Shown here in pieces: positions 18,890 to 26,391 of a stretch of 54,679 bases of DNA. Both the position numbers and the translations under genes were made by a program. Below the pieces are notes generated by a model, which saw nothing but the letters and a program-made list of their open reading frames with translations, was not told where the DNA came from and did not search any database. Position 1 is the stretch's first letter. Every line of letters starts with the position of its first letter. The stretch comes from Planctomycetota bacterium (GTDB lineage Bacteria; Planctomycetota; Phycisphaerae; Phycisphaerales; SM1A02): positions 1-54,679 of the forward strand of contig JADFSH010000008.1 in NCBI GenBank assembly GCA_022560875.1. The letters are read 5' to 3'.

Positions 18890-19396
18890 TCAGCCTTGCG
18901 GCAATTCCTGGATCGTCTCTGATTGCTCCTGACGAAACGCCAGCAGTTTCTCCCCGATGGCATCATCTGAAAGACTCAGTACCTGAGCCGCGAATATCGC
19001 GGCATTGATCGCCCCCGCCGAACCGATCGCGAACGTCGCCACCGGCACCCCCTTGGGCATCTGGGCCATCGAAAGCAGCGAATCGAGCCCTTCCAGCGAC
19101 CATGCCTTCATGGGACAGCCGAGCACGGGCAACGCCGTGATCGCCGCCACCACCCCCGCCAGATGGGCCGCCCCCCCCGCCGCGCAGATATAGACCTTGA
19201 CCCCCCGCTGTTCGGCGTCTTTCACATACGCCGCCAGCCGCTCGGCATTGCGATGGGCGGAAATGGCATTGCACTCATGGGTGATCCCCAGGTTGGAGAG
19301 GGTTTCCGAGCATTTCTGCATCGTCGGCCAATCCGAGGAACTGCCCATGAGAACGCCCACGATCGCCCCTTCTTCAGTTGTGAATTCGACGCCCAT
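18890..19396 (-). CDS. purE: N5-carboxyaminoimidazole ribonucleotide mutase
   Basis: 168 residues, full length for class I PurE, which converts N5-CAIR to CAIR in purine synthesis. Conserved sequence includes VLMGSSSDWPTMQKC, the catalytic-loop SAHRNAERL (His for proton transfer), AAGGAAHLAGVVAA, LPVLGCPM and MPKGVPVATFAIG. The family partner purK is not in the window. The gene is divergent from asd, with less than 100 bases between the starts, so the two may share a regulatory region. Confidence 0.96.
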   Translation of the reverse strand: MGVEFTTEEGAIVGVLMGSSSDWPTMQKCSETLSNLGITHECNAISAHRNAERLAAYVKDAEQRGVKVYICAAGGAAHLAGVVAAITALPVLGCPMKAWSLEGLDSLLSMAQMPKGVPVATFAIGSAGAINAAIFAAQVLSLSDDAIGEKLLAFRQEQSETIQELPQG

Positions 19397-19493
19397 TCAT
19401 CACTCCGAAAAACCTGTACACATTCCATCCCGACGGGAGCAGACATCGTATCCGCCTCAAGACGGAATGCCGAATCAGGACGATACTTCAGGT

Positions 19494-20534
19494 ATGAACG
19501 GGTCGGATTCTCCCATGATCGCCATCGTCGGGGCCACCGGCGCGGTCGGGCGTGAGCTGCTGGCTATCCTCGCCGATCGCAACCACCCCGCCGAGCGGCT
19601 AAAGCTGCTGGCGTCCGCTCGCTCTGCGGGATCGACACTGGTGTATGAGGGCACCTCGCTTCTCGTCAAAGAACTGAAGGCATCAAGCTTTGCGGGGATC
19701 AAGATCGCGATGTTTGCGGCCGGCAGCGAGGTCAGTCGCAACTTCGCTTCGATCGCAACAATAGCCGGGTCCACGGTCATCGATAACTCAAGCGTGTTTC
19801 GGATGGATGAAGGCGTGCCGCTGGTGGTGCCGGAGATCAACATTACGGCACTGGATGACTGTTCACATCCGACGATTATCGCCAATCCTAATTGCTCGAC
19901 GATCATCGCCCTCATGGCGGTCGCTCCGCTGCACCGGGTTGCAGGCATCCGGCGGATGGTCGTAAGCACCTACCAGGCCGCCTCCGGGGGCGGGGCGGCG
20001 ATGATGGAAGAACTCAAGCGGCAGGCCTTCGACTACGTCGAGTCCAAACCCCTGACAAAATCCATCACCGGCAGGCAGTACCTCTTCAATCTCTTCAGCC
20101 ACGATTCGGCCATCGACGAGAGCGGCTACAACGCCGAGGAGATGAAGCTCATCCGCGAGACGCACAAGATTCTCGGCGATGATTCGATCGCCATTACCGC
20201 AACGTGTGTACGCGTTCCCGTCCTGCGGGCGCATAGCGAAGCGATCAACCTGACGTTTGAGAGGCCGCTCAGTGCCGATGAAGCTCGGGAGATTCTTTGT
20301 GCCGCCCCGGGGGTGAAGGTGGTTGATGATCGCAAGGCAAACCGGTTCCCCGAACCCCTCGACGCGACCGGGGGCGACGATGTGCTGGTCGGGCGCATCC
20401 GCGCCGACATCTCCCAACCCCCCGGCATGGGACTGGACCTCTTTGTCTGCGGCGACCAACTCCGCAAAGGCGCCGCCCTGAACGCAATTCAGATTGCGGA
20501 ACAACTATTCACGCGCACAAAGACCCCCGTTTAG
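19494..20534 (+). CDS. asd: Aspartate-semialdehyde dehydrogenase
   Basis: 346 residues if started at the ATG at 19494; ATGs at 19467 and 19515 are alternatives and none has a strong ribosome binding site. The NADP-binding site is IAIVGATGAVGRELL. The active-site cysteine lies in IIANPNCSTI, with the downstream STYQAASGGG and the His-containing ETHKIL and RVPVLRAHSEAI segments of the family. The enzyme makes aspartate semialdehyde for lysine, threonine, methionine and diaminopimelate. It is monocistronic here. Confidence 0.95.
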   Translation: MNGSDSPMIAIVGATGAVGRELLAILADRNHPAERLKLLASARSAGSTLVYEGTSLLVKELKASSFAGIKIAMFAAGSEVSRNFASIATIAGSTVIDNSSVFRMDEGVPLVVPEINITALDDCSHPTIIANPNCSTIIALMAVAPLHRVAGIRRMVVSTYQAASGGGAAMMEELKRQAFDYVESKPLTKSITGRQYLFNLFSHDSAIDESGYNAEEMKLIRETHKILGDDSIAITATCVRVPVLRAHSEAINLTFERPLSADEAREILCAAPGVKVVDDRKANRFPEPLDATGGDDVLVGRIRADISQPPGMGLDLFVCGDQLRKGAALNAIQIAEQLFTRTKTPV

Positions 20535-20593
20535 CGGCCGAGCTCGCTCGACGCGGTTGTGCAATCGAACCCAAATCTGCGCCCCCCGCGCCG

Positions 20594-20944
20594 CTAAACA
20601 GACCTGGTGGGATATCCTGATTCCCTCAATACCCCTGCCACCTTCTCCCGATGATCCCCCTGCACTTCGATGGTGTTATCGCTGATCGTCCCGCCGCTGC
20701 CGCAGACTGATTTGAGTTTTTTGAGGATCGCCTCGAGGTCGGTAGCTTGCGGGTCAAGCCCCGAAATCGTGGTGACGATTTTGCCCTTCTTTCGCTTTTC
20801 GAGACGCACGATGGCGGTCTGGTCGGCGGGTAACAGAACCTCGCCATCACCATCGCGGGGGCATTGACATGCTTCGCGCGGCATTTCACACACCGCGCAC
20901 GTCACCGGCCTCTCCAGGGGCGTACCCGCAAATAGTCCGCTCAT
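20594..20944 (-). CDS. SUI1/YciH-type translation initiation factor
   Basis: 116 residues from the ATG at 20944. A short N-terminal Cys motif (CAVCEMPREACQCP) precedes a SUI1 domain: VRLEKRKKGKIVTTISGLD, LKKLKSVCGSGGT and IEVQGDHREKVAGVL. The GSGGT loop and Q-G-D/N-x-x-x-x-v-x-x-x-L ending match eIF1/YciH proteins, which monitor start-codon selection. The Cys residues could bind zinc, as in some bacterial members. Upstream in-frame ATGs lie in a purine-rich leader and look less likely. Its 5' leader lies across from the tRNA-Gln gene. Confidence 0.9.
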   Translation of the reverse strand: MSGLFAGTPLERPVTCAVCEMPREACQCPRDGDGEVLLPADQTAIVRLEKRKKGKIVTTISGLDPQATDLEAILKKLKSVCGSGGTISDNTIEVQGDHREKVAGVLRESGYPTRSV

Positions 20945-21030
20945 GCTCCCATCCTCCCCTCCACCAGTCCCCGCCGCAACCCCCTCTCCTCTTTCCCAAT
21001 CCCTATTCCCCACTCCCTGCTCCCTTTCTT
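20945..21030. repeat. Purine-rich low-complexity tract upstream of the SUI1 gene
   Basis: The plus strand is almost entirely pyrimidine (runs of CCCT, TCCC, CTCC); the coding strand of the SUI1 gene is thus a GGGA/GGAG-rich tract. It resembles degenerate short tandem repeats and contains many Shine-Dalgarno-like cores, so the exact start choice in this leader is uncertain. Confidence 0.6.
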
Positions 21031-21035
21031 CACAG

Positions 21036-21063
21036 TTGCTTACCGACCCTGCCGACATACAAT
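21036..21063 (+). promoter_or_regulatory. Putative promoter of tRNA-Gln
   Basis: TTGCTT (21036-21041), 16-base spacer and TACAAT (21058-21063) sit 30 bases before the tRNA. The -10 box matches five of six consensus bases; the -35 box is weak. Confidence 0.4.
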
Positions 21064-21092
21064 CGGTTCCAACCGCATCAGACACTCACTCA

Positions 21093-21163
21093 AGGGGATT
21101 AGTGTAACGGTAGCACGACTGACTCTGAATCAGTTAGTACAGGTTCGAATCCCGTATCCCCTG
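21093..21163 (+). tRNA. tRNA-Gln (anticodon CTG)
   Basis: A complete cloverleaf can be folded. The acceptor stem pairs AGGGGAT with ATCCCCT (7 bp). The D arm is GTG...CAC. The anticodon stem ACTGA/TCAGT encloses the loop CTCTGAA with anticodon CTG (Gln). The T arm is ACAGG-TTCGAAT-CCCGT with one A/C mismatch in the stem. The discriminator is G and no CCA is encoded. A TTTTT run directly follows and could end transcription without a strong hairpin. Confidence 0.93.
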
Positions 21164-21550
21164 TTTTTCTCCGTTCCCGGGCGGTGTGAATCTCCGGTCC
21201 GACAGGACCGAGTAGCGATGTATGTTTGATTTGTTCACCTGCGACTATGAGCAACCCAGGAATACGGTCATGCTCGTTCGTGCTGTGAGGCTGGAAGGTG
21301 TCAGCTGAAAATGGGGGGTCGGCTACTCGCAGTAGCCTTGGCGAGTGAGGCAGACCGACCCCCGTAAGAGATAGACGTTAGCGGATACTGAAATGTGAGT
21401 AGAATCCACTGACGGGAGTAGCCGAGAGTCCGGGGTTCGGGGTCTGGGAGCGACGATAAGCGTCTCTGTCACCTGAGTCTTTGACATACGCATCGAGTGG
21501 GGTAAAAACCGGACCGCTTCATAGGAGCTTTGTACCTAGATAGAGCGGAC
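21164..21550. other. Gene-free 387-bp stretch with strong hairpins
   Basis: No convincing coding region is visible; the longest sensible reading frame is 28 codons (ATG near 21219). It holds a perfect 6-bp hairpin CGGTCC-GACA-GGACCG (about 21199-21214) and a long structure in which GGGGGTCGG (21314-21322) pairs with CCGACCCCC (21355-21363). Inside the latter, GGCTACT-CGC-AGTAGCC forms a perfect nested hairpin that competes with a CTACTCGC/GCGAGT pairing. The sequence does not match RNase P RNA, tmRNA or SRP RNA features that I know. It could be a structured non-coding RNA or a decayed mobile element. Confidence 0.4.
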
Positions 21551-21733
21551 TTAACGAGCCGCGACGGTAAGGAAGTTGAGGGCGGATACCAACGCATACT
21601 GACGTGCGCGGATCGTCAGGCCGCCGCACTCCGGACATGCCTCATGCTCCGCCCTCCGCAGGTCATACGCGCACTTCACGCAGACGCCGCGCTTGCGGCA
21701 GATCATGCGGCGCTGAGGTCGGGGATCAGTCAT
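21551..21733 (-). pseudogene. Zinc-ribbon tail fragment (CxxCxYDLR...CPECG)
   Basis: A 60-residue reading frame whose centre, RKRGVCVKCAYDLRRAEHE, is nearly identical to the C-terminal zinc ribbon of the two membrane proteins at 23201-24279. It lacks the membrane helices that precede the ribbon in those genes and carries 26 extra residues after CPECG. It most likely is the remnant of a third copy, or a very short free ribbon protein. Confidence 0.5.
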
Positions 21734-21849
21734 GGGGCTCACACTTGTACATGCGCTCCAGGTAATATGATTGCAGAAATATCGCTGAATATGCAACCCA
21801 ATGACGACGTGCTCGTTCTCAAGGTCGGGGGATGACAGGAGAACGGCAC

Positions 21850-23142
21850 ATGATCGCCATCATCAACGTGTTCGTGATGATGACCGCCCTGGGCCTCGGG
21901 CTCATGCAGGACACGGCAACTTCGTGCCGCCCCGCCGCCGACCTCTCGCCCCGCGCCAGCATGAGTGATGCCGATCGCTTCACCACCAGTCTCATCCCAA
22001 GCGGCGAGGCGCTGCGGTGGACGACATCGGAAGGATCCACGCTCCGAATGAAACTCCGGGTCGAAAAGCGCGGCACGTACGTCATCGTGCTTTCCGTGGT
22101 GCATGGACCCGGTGTGCCGTCGATTTCGGCCCAGATCTGGGACGACCTGCTCACGCGGGATGGCGACACAACCTTCAACCTGGATCGCCTTGATGCCTCG
22201 TTGTCGATGATCCGTTTCGATGCGGTCCCGCTCGGCCCCGGCCATCACATCCTGGAACTCACGAGTCACGCTATGCAGGGGGAAATCCTGCTCGATTGCG
22301 TCGAGTTGCGCCGAACCGGCCGGTGGACTCATCGTCAAGCTGAACGAGCGTGGGCTTCCGGACCCGCCTTCCTGGGGATCGAGTTGGGCACAATGGTCGC
22401 GGACGGTCTCACGATCAAACGCGTCATCACCGGCACGGGGGCCGAGGCGGCGGGACTTGAAGATGGTGATGTGATCCTCACGATCGACGGCGCGCGGTTT
22501 GATTCGTCAAGTCGGCTCGGCGATGCGATCCGCCGACATCGACCCGGCGATCGACTCGAGTTGAAGATTCGACGCGGCGATCAGCGGCTGGACATGTCCG
22601 CCTTGCTCGGCCGGCGCGCCGAGACACGACAAGGTGGCACGCAAGCCGCCGATGTGATCAAGGTGCTCGACGTGCGACCCGGCCAGGTGATCGCGGACCT
22701 CGGCTGTGGGTCGGGCTGGCTGGCCGAGGCGATCGCCGCCGCCCTCGGCGACGAAGGGCTCGTCTACGCGGTGGAGATCCAGGAGGATCACATCCGAAAC
22801 CTGCAACGCAGCGCCAGCCCGAACGTGCTGCCCGTGCTTTCGTTGCCTGATGACATCTCGCTGCCGGCGGGCATCCTCGACACCGCGATGCTGCACGACG
22901 TCGCCAGCCACGTGGGCCGATCGGCGCGGCCTGCGTTCTACCGGAGTGTGGCCCGCGCCCTCAAGCCGAGCGGACGCCTCGTCATCTTCGGCCCCCACGG
23001 CAGCGCGCGGTCGATGCTCGACGAGCTGCGTGAGTACGGATTCATTCCGATCGACGACGATGAACTCGCCGCCCTCTCCGAAGACGCGCTCGACCGCCGG
23101 CTGGATGCGGGTATCGTCTTCCGGTATCGCAACGGCGATTGA
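21850..23142 (+). CDS. Exported PDZ-methyltransferase fusion protein
   Basis: 430 residues from the ATG at 21850, preceded by AGGAG nine bases upstream. A signal peptide (MIAIINVFVMMTALGLGL) is followed near residue 26 by a Cys that might be lipidated. Residues of about 45-150 form a beta-rich domain (TLRMKLRVEKRGTYVIVLSV; ILLDCVELRRTGRW) like a carbohydrate- or ligand-binding sandwich. Residues 171-256 are a PDZ domain (AFLGIELGTMV; AGLEDGDVILTIDGARF). Residues 264-430 are a class I SAM methyltransferase with motif I VIADLGCGSGWLAEAI and acidic VYAVEIQE. Secreted COG4798-like methyltransferases of unknown function exist; a PDZ fusion is unusual. The substrate is unknown. Confidence 0.8.
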   Translation: MIAIINVFVMMTALGLGLMQDTATSCRPAADLSPRASMSDADRFTTSLIPSGEALRWTTSEGSTLRMKLRVEKRGTYVIVLSVVHGPGVPSISAQIWDDLLTRDGDTTFNLDRLDASLSMIRFDAVPLGPGHHILELTSHAMQGEILLDCVELRRTGRWTHRQAERAWASGPAFLGIELGTMVADGLTIKRVITGTGAEAAGLEDGDVILTIDGARFDSSSRLGDAIRRHRPGDRLELKIRRGDQRLDMSALLGRRAETRQGGTQAADVIKVLDVRPGQVIADLGCGSGWLAEAIAAALGDEGLVYAVEIQEDHIRNLQRSASPNVLPVLSLPDDISLPAGILDTAMLHDVASHVGRSARPAFYRSVARALKPSGRLVIFGPHGSARSMLDELREYGFIPIDDDELAALSEDALDRRLDAGIVFRYRNGD

Positions 23143-23200
23143 TGAAGAAGACCCTTGCGGCTTGACAACGACAGGTTCCGACACGCTGTAGCAAACCTGA

Positions 23201-23719
23201 TCAGCAGGTGTGACCACACTCCGGACAGGCCTCGTGGTCGGCCCCCCGCAAGTCATATCCGCACTGGAGGCAGAGGCCTTTTCGCCTTCGAATATACCGT
23301 CGAAATACGGACAGTGACGGGAAAAGCCGCCTGAGAAGAGCCGTGGACCCGACGGCTGTTCCAAACAAGACATAGACATAAAGTACGCCGTCTATGTGGT
23401 TTGGAATTGCATCGGTTAGACAGAGAACAGCAAACACCGTAATAAGCAACTGGGTGACAACCCCCATGACAATTCCAAGCAAACGTACCGCCACGGAGAT
23501 AAGCTGTTGACTCTCAGACCACACCGCATGAATCACGAGGATTCCCGAGGAGACAAAAAAACCACCGAAAAGAACGACAACTCCGGTCCCATGCGTCGTG
23601 ACATAGGGGATGTAGTCATACATTGACAAGACAATGAGGCCTACAAGGATCGGGAATAACCCCATAAGTGTTGCAACCAAGTTCATGGGAGTGACCCACC
23701 ATGGATGCTGAGCCTTCAT
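23201..23719 (-). CDS. Four-helix membrane protein with C-terminal zinc ribbon
   Basis: 172 residues from the ATG at 23719. Four hydrophobic segments (for example LVATLMGLFPILVGLIVLSM and LLGIVMGVVTQLLITVFAVL) are followed by a basic stretch RRYIRRRKG and the ribbon CLQCGYDLRGADHEACPEC. The four Cys of the ribbon can bind one zinc on the cytoplasmic side. The start overlaps the stop of the upstream gene (ATGA at 23716-23719), so translation is probably coupled. The function is unknown. Confidence 0.75.
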   Translation of the reverse strand: MKAQHPWWVTPMNLVATLMGLFPILVGLIVLSMYDYIPYVTTHGTGVVVLFGGFFVSSGILVIHAVWSESQQLISVAVRLLGIVMGVVTQLLITVFAVLCLTDAIPNHIDGVLYVYVLFGTAVGSTALLRRLFPSLSVFRRYIRRRKGLCLQCGYDLRGADHEACPECGHTC

Positions 23720-24279
23720 TGCGTGCCGCACTCCGGGCATACTTCATGCTCCGCCCCCCGCAGGTCATACGCGCACTTCACGCAGAGGCCGCGTTTGCAG
23801 CGGAGGTATTGGCGGAGGACCCACGGCACAAACGGCGACCACAGGACCAGCGCTAAGAGCACGGTGTTCGCCGCGAATCCAAGCCAGAGCGGACGTGGTG
23901 GAAGAAATCTCCGATCGAACATGGATTGAATCGGGTACATCCAGTCTGGCGCGCGAACGAACACTTGATGATCCGTCAATGCCCCCCGCCACCCCGTCAT
24001 CGCGCGCCATGGAAGCTCGGCCTCGTAGACCGTGGCCGAACCCGACATGCCGGTCTCAATCACCTGTCCCCCGGTCACAACGGTGATGTCCAACCCGATT
24101 CCGGCACGACGGTGGATGATCTCGAAATCCGGATCGACGCGAGCACGCAGCACGGTGCTGTTCTTTGGCGGCACACTAAGCGGTGCGAGGACGGACCACA
24201 GCGCACACCCCCACGCCACGGCGACATTGACGATTGCCCCCAACAGCAGCAACAGCATAATGACCCGAACGCGCTTCAT
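23716..24279 (-). CDS. Two-helix membrane protein with C-terminal zinc ribbon
   Basis: 187 residues from the ATG at 24279 (MKRVRVIML). One helix at the N-terminus (VIMLLLLLGAIVNVAVAWGC), a soluble exported domain of about 100 residues (WRAMTGWRGALTDHQVF), a second helix (LWLGFAANTVLLALVLW), then basic residues and the ribbon CVKCAYDLRGAEHEVCPEC. The layout places the central domain outside and the ribbon inside. It overlaps the following gene by four bases. The ribbon is 90 % identical to that of the fragment at 21551-21733, pointing to local duplication. Confidence 0.75.
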   Translation of the reverse strand: MKRVRVIMLLLLLGAIVNVAVAWGCALWSVLAPLSVPPKNSTVLRARVDPDFEIIHRRAGIGLDITVVTGGQVIETGMSGSATVYEAELPWRAMTGWRGALTDHQVFVRAPDWMYPIQSMFDRRFLPPRPLWLGFAANTVLLALVLWSPFVPWVLRQYLRCKRGLCVKCAYDLRGAEHEVCPECGTQ

Positions 24280-24402
24280 GGGAGCATTGTACGAGGGAGA
24301 ATCAATGACGGTTCGCCGCAAGAATATCTACCGAGCGATCAACGTCCCGGTCGCCTGAATTGATGACCTGACGATTTCCTACCATCACGGCCAGAAAACC
24401 CG

Positions 24403-25584
24403 TCAGGAAATATTCTGCAGCTTCTTCGTCACGTTTTCAAGATGCTGTTGATATACCCGGAGGCTGGGATCCTTGAGCTTCCTGCCGCGCTCGTATGCCT
24501 TGCGGTAGTTGGCCTGGGCCGATATCAATTTACCCGCGGCTTCCAGGGCTTCCCCGAGGCTGTCATAGACATTCGCCGAGTCGGGATAGAGTTCAATGTT
24601 GTATTTCAGAATCTTGATGGCCTTCTCGGGGTCGCCATTACGCAGTTGTCGATAGCCAAGGTTGTTGATCATGTTTTCGGAAATCTTGATTTCATAGCCG
24701 AATTTCCGGGCAAGGCCCTTCATATGCGCCCGGATGCCTGCTATATCCGCCGCGCTGAATTTTTCCTGCGGCACTTGCCAGCCTGCGAATATAGACTTCA
24801 GCCCCTGATACGTGCTTCGGAGCGGGACCGAGCCGTGCGTCTCATCCTCCAGGATCCGTGAATCCCACTGGAAGCCTTCGGGGGCGTACTTTTCGAGAAC
24901 ATCCAGGAACCCATCGAAGCTTGTGCGCATGTTGCCGGGCTCATTACCCAGGGTCAGGTAAAGTGACTTGTTGTCAAGGCTGCCCTCGCGGAACATCGTC
25001 TTCGCTTTTTTTGTTGCCGCCTCATTGTTCCACCACAGGGTGGGACTCATGGAAACAAACCCATTGAACATATCCGGTTTCGACACCATGGCATGAATGG
25101 CGCACAACCCGCCGTATGAGTGCCCGACGAGGATGCGATACGGAGCGGTGCGGAAATTATTCTCCACGTAAAGAAACAACTCGTCGTTGATGAAGGCGAG
25201 GAATCGGTCCGCCTGACCCGCATTCGGGAAACGCTCGTCGTTGCCATCGATCGGGGGGGTGAGGTCGCGGGTGCGGTTGCGGTTGGTGTTGCCGATGCCG
25301 ACGATGATCATCTCCGGCATGTATCCGTTGCGGGCAAGGAACCGGGCCGTGCTCGCGGTATGGAATATGTTATTCCTGCCGTCCAGTACATAGAGCACGG
25401 GATACGATGCGTTGCCGCTCCGGTAGCCGGCGGGTACTGAGATGATGATCGGGCGGTCCTCCTTCATCACCTCCGAGCGAAGCGAAAACGCCTGGCCGAT
25501 CACAATCGGCTGGCCGACCTGCGCGGTCGCGGCGTGGATGAAGACGACGAGGGTCAGGACCGTGAGCAGAGGAACTTGACGCAT
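24403..25584 (-). CDS. Secreted esterase (PF00756-type) with C-terminal TPR
   Basis: 393 residues. The signal peptide ends at HAATA-Q. The alpha/beta-hydrolase domain shows YPVLYVLDGRNNIFH and the nucleophile elbow LVGHSYGGL (Ser156), as in putative esterases of the IroE/FrmB type. The last 90 residues hold a TPR pair (LRNGDPEKAIKILKYNIELYPDS; NVYDSLGEALEAAGK). Members hydrolyse carboxyl esters such as siderophore or feruloyl esters; the substrate here is unknown. A lipoprotein gene lies 144 bases upstream on the same strand. Confidence 0.85.
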   Translation of the reverse strand: MRQVPLLTVLTLVVFIHAATAQVGQPIVIGQAFSLRSEVMKEDRPIIISVPAGYRSGNASYPVLYVLDGRNNIFHTASTARFLARNGYMPEMIIVGIGNTNRNRTRDLTPPIDGNDERFPNAGQADRFLAFINDELFLYVENNFRTAPYRILVGHSYGGLCAIHAMVSKPDMFNGFVSMSPTLWWNNEAATKKAKTMFREGSLDNKSLYLTLGNEPGNMRTSFDGFLDVLEKYAPEGFQWDSRILEDETHGSVPLRSTYQGLKSIFAGWQVPQEKFSAADIAGIRAHMKGLARKFGYEIKISENMINNLGYRQLRNGDPEKAIKILKYNIELYPDSANVYDSLGEALEAAGKLISAQANYRKAYERGRKLKDPSLRVYQQHLENVTKKLQNIS

Positions 25585-25728
25585 GGATATCTCCAGAATC
25601 GAGAATCGAAGGATCGTTTGTCCGGATATGAGTACCGTTTCCGTGGCCGGTGGTGTTCAACAAATATGGGAATCCGACAATATAAGGTACTAACACCGTC
25701 GGATCTGTTTGAAAATACCTTCTGGAGG

Positions 25729-26322
25729 CTATCGGGACGGCCGCCGTCCGATTTGAATCGACCGGACCCCGTCGCAGTGGACCGGCTCGCCCCCACTGGC
25801 GGGCTCAAATCGACAGATGAGGTCAACCTCGGAAAACGGCAGCCGATCCGTGCCCACCTCAAGCAGATTCAGTGGCAGCCGGTACTGCCGCCCGACCCGC
25901 GACATGGTCCTGGCGCGCTCCAGCGCCTCATTCTCAAAGATCCATTCCGCCACCGGCTCGGACTGGCCGCGACGTGCCGTTCCCTTCCGGTACATGCCGC
26001 ACACGATGCGACCGGCAGACCACTTCGGGCTGGGATAAGGCGTGGCGAACAGGGTCACGGTGGTTTCGATACGGTCGGGAAAACCGTTGCCGTCCGTGTC
26101 ATGGGGTTTCGAGCCCACCACGAACACCATGCGATTGACCAAGGCATCCTCCGGAGTGATCGGTGCCCGACGGGGCTGGGCCGGAACCTGTCTCGACACC
26201 CCGGTGGTAATCCGTACCGTCTCACAGCCACTCATCACCCCCGGTACCAGAAGACACCCGACGATCACCGTCAGGGTTGAGCGGCGTGCGAACGGTTTGA
26301 ATTGATTCAGTCTGCTTCCCAT
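25729..26322 (-). CDS. Lipoprotein downstream of the giant secretin
   Basis: 197 residues. Signal peptide with lipobox VMSGC, lipidation at Cys33. The mature part contains DTDGNGFPDRIE, a dockerin-like or EF-hand-like calcium-binding loop found in many secreted planctomycete proteins, and ends in a basic tail. It starts 69 bases after the giant secretin stop on the same strand and is likely cotranscribed. Its size and location would suit a pilotin-type lipoprotein that guides secretin to the outer membrane, but no pilotin homology is recognised. Confidence 0.7.
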   Translation of the reverse strand: MGSRLNQFKPFARRSTLTVIVGCLLVPGVMSGCETVRITTGVSRQVPAQPRRAPITPEDALVNRMVFVVGSKPHDTDGNGFPDRIETTVTLFATPYPSPKWSAGRIVCGMYRKGTARRGQSEPVAEWIFENEALERARTMSRVGRQYRLPLNLLEVGTDRLPFSEVDLICRFEPASGGEPVHCDGVRSIQIGRRPSR

Positions 26323-26391
26323 ATCTCATTACTGAAAAATGTTTTTTGACGCAATCTCGGCACTCTTTGGGACTCGGAGGCAATCCGCTTT

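Noticed and set aside
21164-21550. RNase P RNA, tmRNA or SRP RNA after the tRNA
   Set aside because: None of the conserved cores of these RNAs (such as GAGGAAAGTCC, a tRNA-like end with a tag frame, or the GGAAG/AGCAG loop) could be found on either strand.
21530-21835. A 101-codon plus-strand frame
   Set aside because: Opposite the zinc-ribbon fragment and without protein-like features; the fragment on the minus strand has clear homology to neighbours.
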